Source: Prevotella sp. CAG:1320 (GTDB lineage Bacteria > Bacteroidota > Bacteroidia > Bacteroidales > Bacteroidaceae). From it: a DNA stretch of 17,004 nucleotides. The position numbers were made by a program, and so were the translations under genes. Numbering within the stretch: position 1 is the first letter of the stretch; each line of letters begins with the position of its first letter. Positions 14,658 to 17,004 of this stretch are shown here, piece after piece. The stretch covers positions 1-17,004 of the forward strand of contig FR882125.1 in NCBI GenBank assembly GCA_000435635.1. The letters run 5' to 3'. The notes beneath the pieces are model-generated. The model worked only from the letters and a program-made list of their open reading frames with translations. It made no database searches and was not told the DNA's origin.

Positions 14658-14692
14658 TTTGTCATGTTTTTCGCTTTTATTCATTATTTTTG
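14658..14692 (+). promoter_or_regulatory. candidate Bacteroidetes-type promoter for the SGNH hydrolase gene
   Basis: TTTG (14658-14661) and TATTTTTG (14685-14692) match both boxes, with a spacer of 23 bases at the long end of the usual range. The -7 box lies 32 bases before the ATG at 14725. Confidence 0.55.
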
Positions 14693-14724
14693 TCGTAGAA
14701 ATCCTCAAATTAAAATAACACGCT

Positions 14725-15891
14725 ATGAAAAAAATTATCCTAACATCCGCTCTCGCGTTGCTGGCCGTGGCTGGCCTCCAGGCGCAGACAAAATGGACGG
14801 CCACGTGGGCGACGGCCATTGAAGCCCCCTTGGCGGAGAGCGACATGCCCAAGACGACAATGACGGATCACTCCCTGAGGCAGGTCATCCACGTGAGCAT
14901 TGGCGGCGAGAAGCTCCGCCTGCAATTGTCTAACGAGAAGAGCGCGCAGCCTGTGGAAATCAAGTCGGTGTACATCGCCGACACCGATGGAGGCAAGGAC
15001 ATCGAGGCGAAGACGGCCAAGTATCTCACTTTCGGCGGTAAACGCTCGGTGACCATAGAGCCCGGCAAGGCGGTGTATACGGACATCGCCGCCTACAAGC
15101 TGAAGCCCCTGCAGCGGCTCTCGGTGACCATCAACTACGGGAAGACTCCCGAAAAGGCCACCACGCATCGTGGCTCGCGCACGACTTCCTACCTGATGGC
15201 GGGCGAGGCGCGGCCCACCGCGGCCTTTACCCCCGTGGAGACGTTTGAGCACTGGTACAGCATCGCCGCCCTGGAAGTGGAGGCTCCCGCCTCTACGCGC
15301 TGCATAGCCTGCCTGGGAAACAGCATCACCGACGGCCGCGGCACTACCACCGACGCGCAGAACCGCTGGACGGACGTGCTGGCCGAGGAGCTTGGTGGCA
15401 AGGTGGCGGTCATCAACCTGGGCATTGGTGGCAACTGCGTGATAGCCGGCGGACTGTCCGCCCCCGCTTCCCAGCGCTTTGACCGCGACATACTCGCCCA
15501 GCGGGGAGTGACCGACGTGGTTATCTTTGAGGGCGTGAACGACATTGGCGGCATCAGGGACGACGGCTCGAAGACCGTGGCTAAGCTGACGGAGTATTAC
15601 GCTCTCTTCGCCAAGAAGGCCAAGGAGAGGGGCTTGAAGGTGTGGGGGGCTACCATCATGCCTTTCAAGAACAGTTTCATGAAGGGCGCCAGCATGGAAC
15701 AGGCTCGCCAGAAGGTGAACGAGTGGGTGCGTGCCTCCGCTGACTATGACGGATACATAGACTTCGACAAGGCCACGCGGGATCCCAACGACCCCGAGGC
15801 CTTGCGCCAGGACCTGCAGAGTGACTGGCTTCACCCCAACGCCGAGGGCTACAAGGTGATGGGGCGGTGCGCCGCCGAGGTGCTGAAGTAA
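14725..15891 (+). CDS. secreted SGNH/GDSL-family hydrolase (esterase-type)
   Basis: The 388-residue protein starts with a signal peptide (MKKIILTSALALLAVAGLQA, cut probable after QA), so it acts in the periplasm or outside. Residues to about 185 form a beta-rich N-terminal region seen in many Bacteroidetes members. The catalytic domain carries block I CLGNSITDGRG with nucleophile S200 and the GGN motif (G236). It also has GVNDIGG (N272) and the closing DWLHPN with D367 and H370, so all four SGNH residues are present. Such enzymes remove acyl or acetyl groups from sugars, lipids or other esters. The actual substrate cannot be read here. It is a single-gene unit with its own promoter, and a 22-bp-stem terminator follows. 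Confidence 0.93.
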   Translation: MKKIILTSALALLAVAGLQAQTKWTATWATAIEAPLAESDMPKTTMTDHSLRQVIHVSIGGEKLRLQLSNEKSAQPVEIKSVYIADTDGGKDIEAKTAKYLTFGGKRSVTIEPGKAVYTDIAAYKLKPLQRLSVTINYGKTPEKATTHRGSRTTSYLMAGEARPTAAFTPVETFEHWYSIAALEVEAPASTRCIACLGNSITDGRGTTTDAQNRWTDVLAEELGGKVAVINLGIGGNCVIAGGLSAPASQRFDRDILAQRGVTDVVIFEGVNDIGGIRDDGSKTVAKLTEYYALFAKKAKERGLKVWGATIMPFKNSFMKGASMEQARQKVNEWVRASADYDGYIDFDKATRDPNDPEALRQDLQSDWLHPNAEGYKVMGRCAAEVLK

Positions 15892-15948
15892 CGTTTCTCC
15901 CTGCTCCGCATCTGCGGGACGGGACGGGTCCGCCTGCCTAGGGCGGAG

Positions 15949-16005
15949 ACATATAGAAAAGCCCGCGCTAAGGGGATTCCCCGTAGCGCGGGCTTTTCTA
16001 TATGT
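15949..16005. terminator. bidirectional terminator, 22-bp perfect stem
   Basis: Bases 15949-15970 pair perfectly with 15984-16005. The stem starts ACATATAGAAAAG and has a GC-rich core GCCCGCGCTA. The 13-base loop can extend it through GGGG/CCCC. A-rich and T-rich arms on the two sides suit both strands. It lies between the convergent SGNH hydrolase and ROK genes and probably ends both. Smaller hairpins flank it: TCCGCC/GGCGGA (15929-15947), CGAGAC/GTCTCG (16038-16059) and GGCGACA/TGTCGCC (16059-16080). Confidence 0.85.
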
Positions 16006-16129
16006 CCGTGGCGACGCAGTGTTTGCCCTTCGACGGGCGAGACATGGGAACGCGTCTCGGCGACAACGCGGGATGTCGCCCGGGAGGGAACGGCCTGGCG
16101 GGAGGGGTGTCCCGCGAGACCCCGCGGCT

Positions 16130-17004
16130 TTACAGTTCCCAGCCCACGGCGGAGGCTCCCAGCACGGCGGCGGAGCTGCCGTCGAGGCTGGAGATGAGGA
16201 ACTTGGCCTTGCCGCGGAAGATGGGGAACACGTGCTTGTCGTAGGAGCGCTTGACGGGTTCCATCAGCAGGTCGCCCGCCTTGGTGAGTCCGCCGAAGAA
16301 GACGAAGGCCTCGGGCGAGGAGAAGACCGTGAAGTTGGCGCAGGCGCGGCCCAGCATGTCGCCCGTGAACTCATAGACGCGCTTGGCCAGCGCGTCTCCC
16401 TTGGCGGCGGCGAGGCTCACCTCCAGCGAGGTGATGTCCTTGGGCTTGTAGTCGCGCAGCAGGGAGGGCTCGTCGCTGGTCTGCAGGAACTCTCGGGCGG
16501 TGCGTGCCACGCCCGTGGCGGAGCAGTAGGCCTCCAGGCAGCCCTTCCGCCCGCAGCCGCAGGAGCGGCCGTTCTCCCACACCATGGTGGTGTGGCCCAG
16601 CTCGCCGGCGAAGCCGTCGCAACCGTAGACCATCTGCCCGTTGGCCACGATGCCAGAGCCCACGCCCGTGCCCAGGGTGATGTCGATGAAGTTCTTCATG
16701 CCCCTGGCCACGCCGTAGGTCATCTCGCCCAGGGCGGCGGCGTTGGCGTCGTTGGTGATGGCGACGGGCACCCCGCCCAGCGCGTCGCTGAAGAGCTTGG
16801 CCAGCGGCACCACGCAGTCGTGCGCCCAGGGCAGGTTGGGGGCGTACTCGATGGTGCCCCGGTAGTAGTTGGCGTTGGGCGCGCCGATGCCCATGGCCTT
16901 GATGGTGTCGAGTCCGCCCACGGTCTCGATGATGGGCATGAGGGCGTTGACGGCGTCACGCACGTAGTCTTCCACGCGGTCGTAGCCGCCGGTCTTGATG
17001 GCGG
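16130..17004 (-). CDS. ROK family sugar kinase (glucokinase-like), 5' end outside the window
   Basis: About 290 residues of the C-terminal part are present. The frame stays open to the right edge, so the start and the first phosphate-binding loop are outside. Seen here are GIGAPNANYYRGTIEYAPNL, the catalytic-base segment ITNDANAAALGE, and the phosphate loop ITLGTGVGSGI. The ROK signature is GELGH followed by the zinc-binding CGCGRKGCLEAYCS, and FFGGL with the adenosine-binding C-terminal helices follows. ROK kinases phosphorylate glucose or similar sugars in the cytoplasm; some ROK proteins are repressors, but those carry an N-terminal DNA-binding domain that cannot be checked here. An in-frame GTG at 16975 is internal and not the start. 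The gene is visibly more GC-rich than the left half of the window. Confidence 0.94.
   Translation of the reverse strand, partial: AIKTGGYDRVEDYVRDAVNALMPIIETVGGLDTIKAMGIGAPNANYYRGTIEYAPNLPWAHDCVVPLAKLFSDALGGVPVAITNDANAAALGEMTYGVARGMKNFIDITLGTGVGSGIVANGQMVYGCDGFAGELGHTTMVWENGRSCGCGRKGCLEAYCSATGVARTAREFLQTSDEPSLLRDYKPKDITSLEVSLAAAKGDALAKRVYEFTGDMLGRACANFTVFSSPEAFVFFGGLTKAGDLLMEPVKRSYDKHVFPIFRGKAKFLISSLDGSSAAVLGASAVGWEL

Noticed and set aside
14740..15834. Long minus-strand open frame of 364 residues opposite the SGNH hydrolase
   Set aside because: It is a shadow of a GC-rich gene. The plus strand has the signal peptide and all four catalytic residues.

Overview
The window looks like chromosomal DNA of a member of Bacteroidales, most likely Prevotellaceae. 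The evidence is Bacteroidetes-type promoters (TTTG, about 19-23 bases, TAnnTTTG) in front of several genes, weak or absent Shine-Dalgarno sequences, the RpmF, FabH and AsnA sequence types, and the order DUF177-rpmF-fabH-era-der. The genus is an inference, since no rRNA is present.

Layout. (1) Positions 1-230: the edge of a type I restriction-modification specificity gene (hsdS) on the minus strand, without its front part. It is followed by four 22-23 bp direct repeats and a pair of CGCTTAAGCG palindromes. (2) 248-994, minus: a small four-helix membrane protein and a DivIC/FtsB-type cell-division protein, divergent from dnaX (1066-2820). (3) 2888-3925, minus: ammonia-dependent asparagine synthetase asnA, convergent with dnaX. 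(4) 4093-5431: tRNA-Arg(CCG), then peptidase T with no terminator seen between them. (5) 5652-11524: a long plus-strand housekeeping run consisting of an orphan membrane histidine kinase, DUF177/YceD, ribosomal protein L32, FabH (KAS III), the two ribosome-assembly GTPases Era and Der, and a small lipoprotein that overlaps der by 4 bases. A strong terminator closes it at 11566-11609. (6) 11641-12814: a broken accessory patch. A remnant of a peptidase-C39 peptide exporter has lost the front of its peptidase and all of its membrane domain, and has a late frameshift in its ATPase. A 115-bp repeat element built from 22-bp units lies downstream. (7) 12815-13082: non-coding with inverted repeats. 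(8) 13083-14429, minus: a membrane protein (YczE/YitT-like) fused to a cytidylate-kinase-like domain. (9) 14725-15891: a secreted SGNH/GDSL hydrolase, then a 22-bp perfect-stem terminator shared with (10), a ROK-family sugar kinase on the minus strand that runs off the right edge.

Most of the window is core cell machinery: replication (DnaX), division (DivIC), translation and ribosome assembly (L32, Era, Der, tRNA), fatty-acid initiation (FabH), and amino-acid and peptide metabolism (AsnA, PepT). The less ordinary parts are the hsdS edge with its repeats, the decayed exporter with its adjacent repeat element, the membrane-kinase fusion, and an era-der leader able to form two mutually exclusive RNA folds. 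I do not see a complete new system. The best candidate for something undescribed is the left edge, where a start-less hsdS segment and organised repeats suggest a shuffling specificity locus whose remainder lies outside the window.
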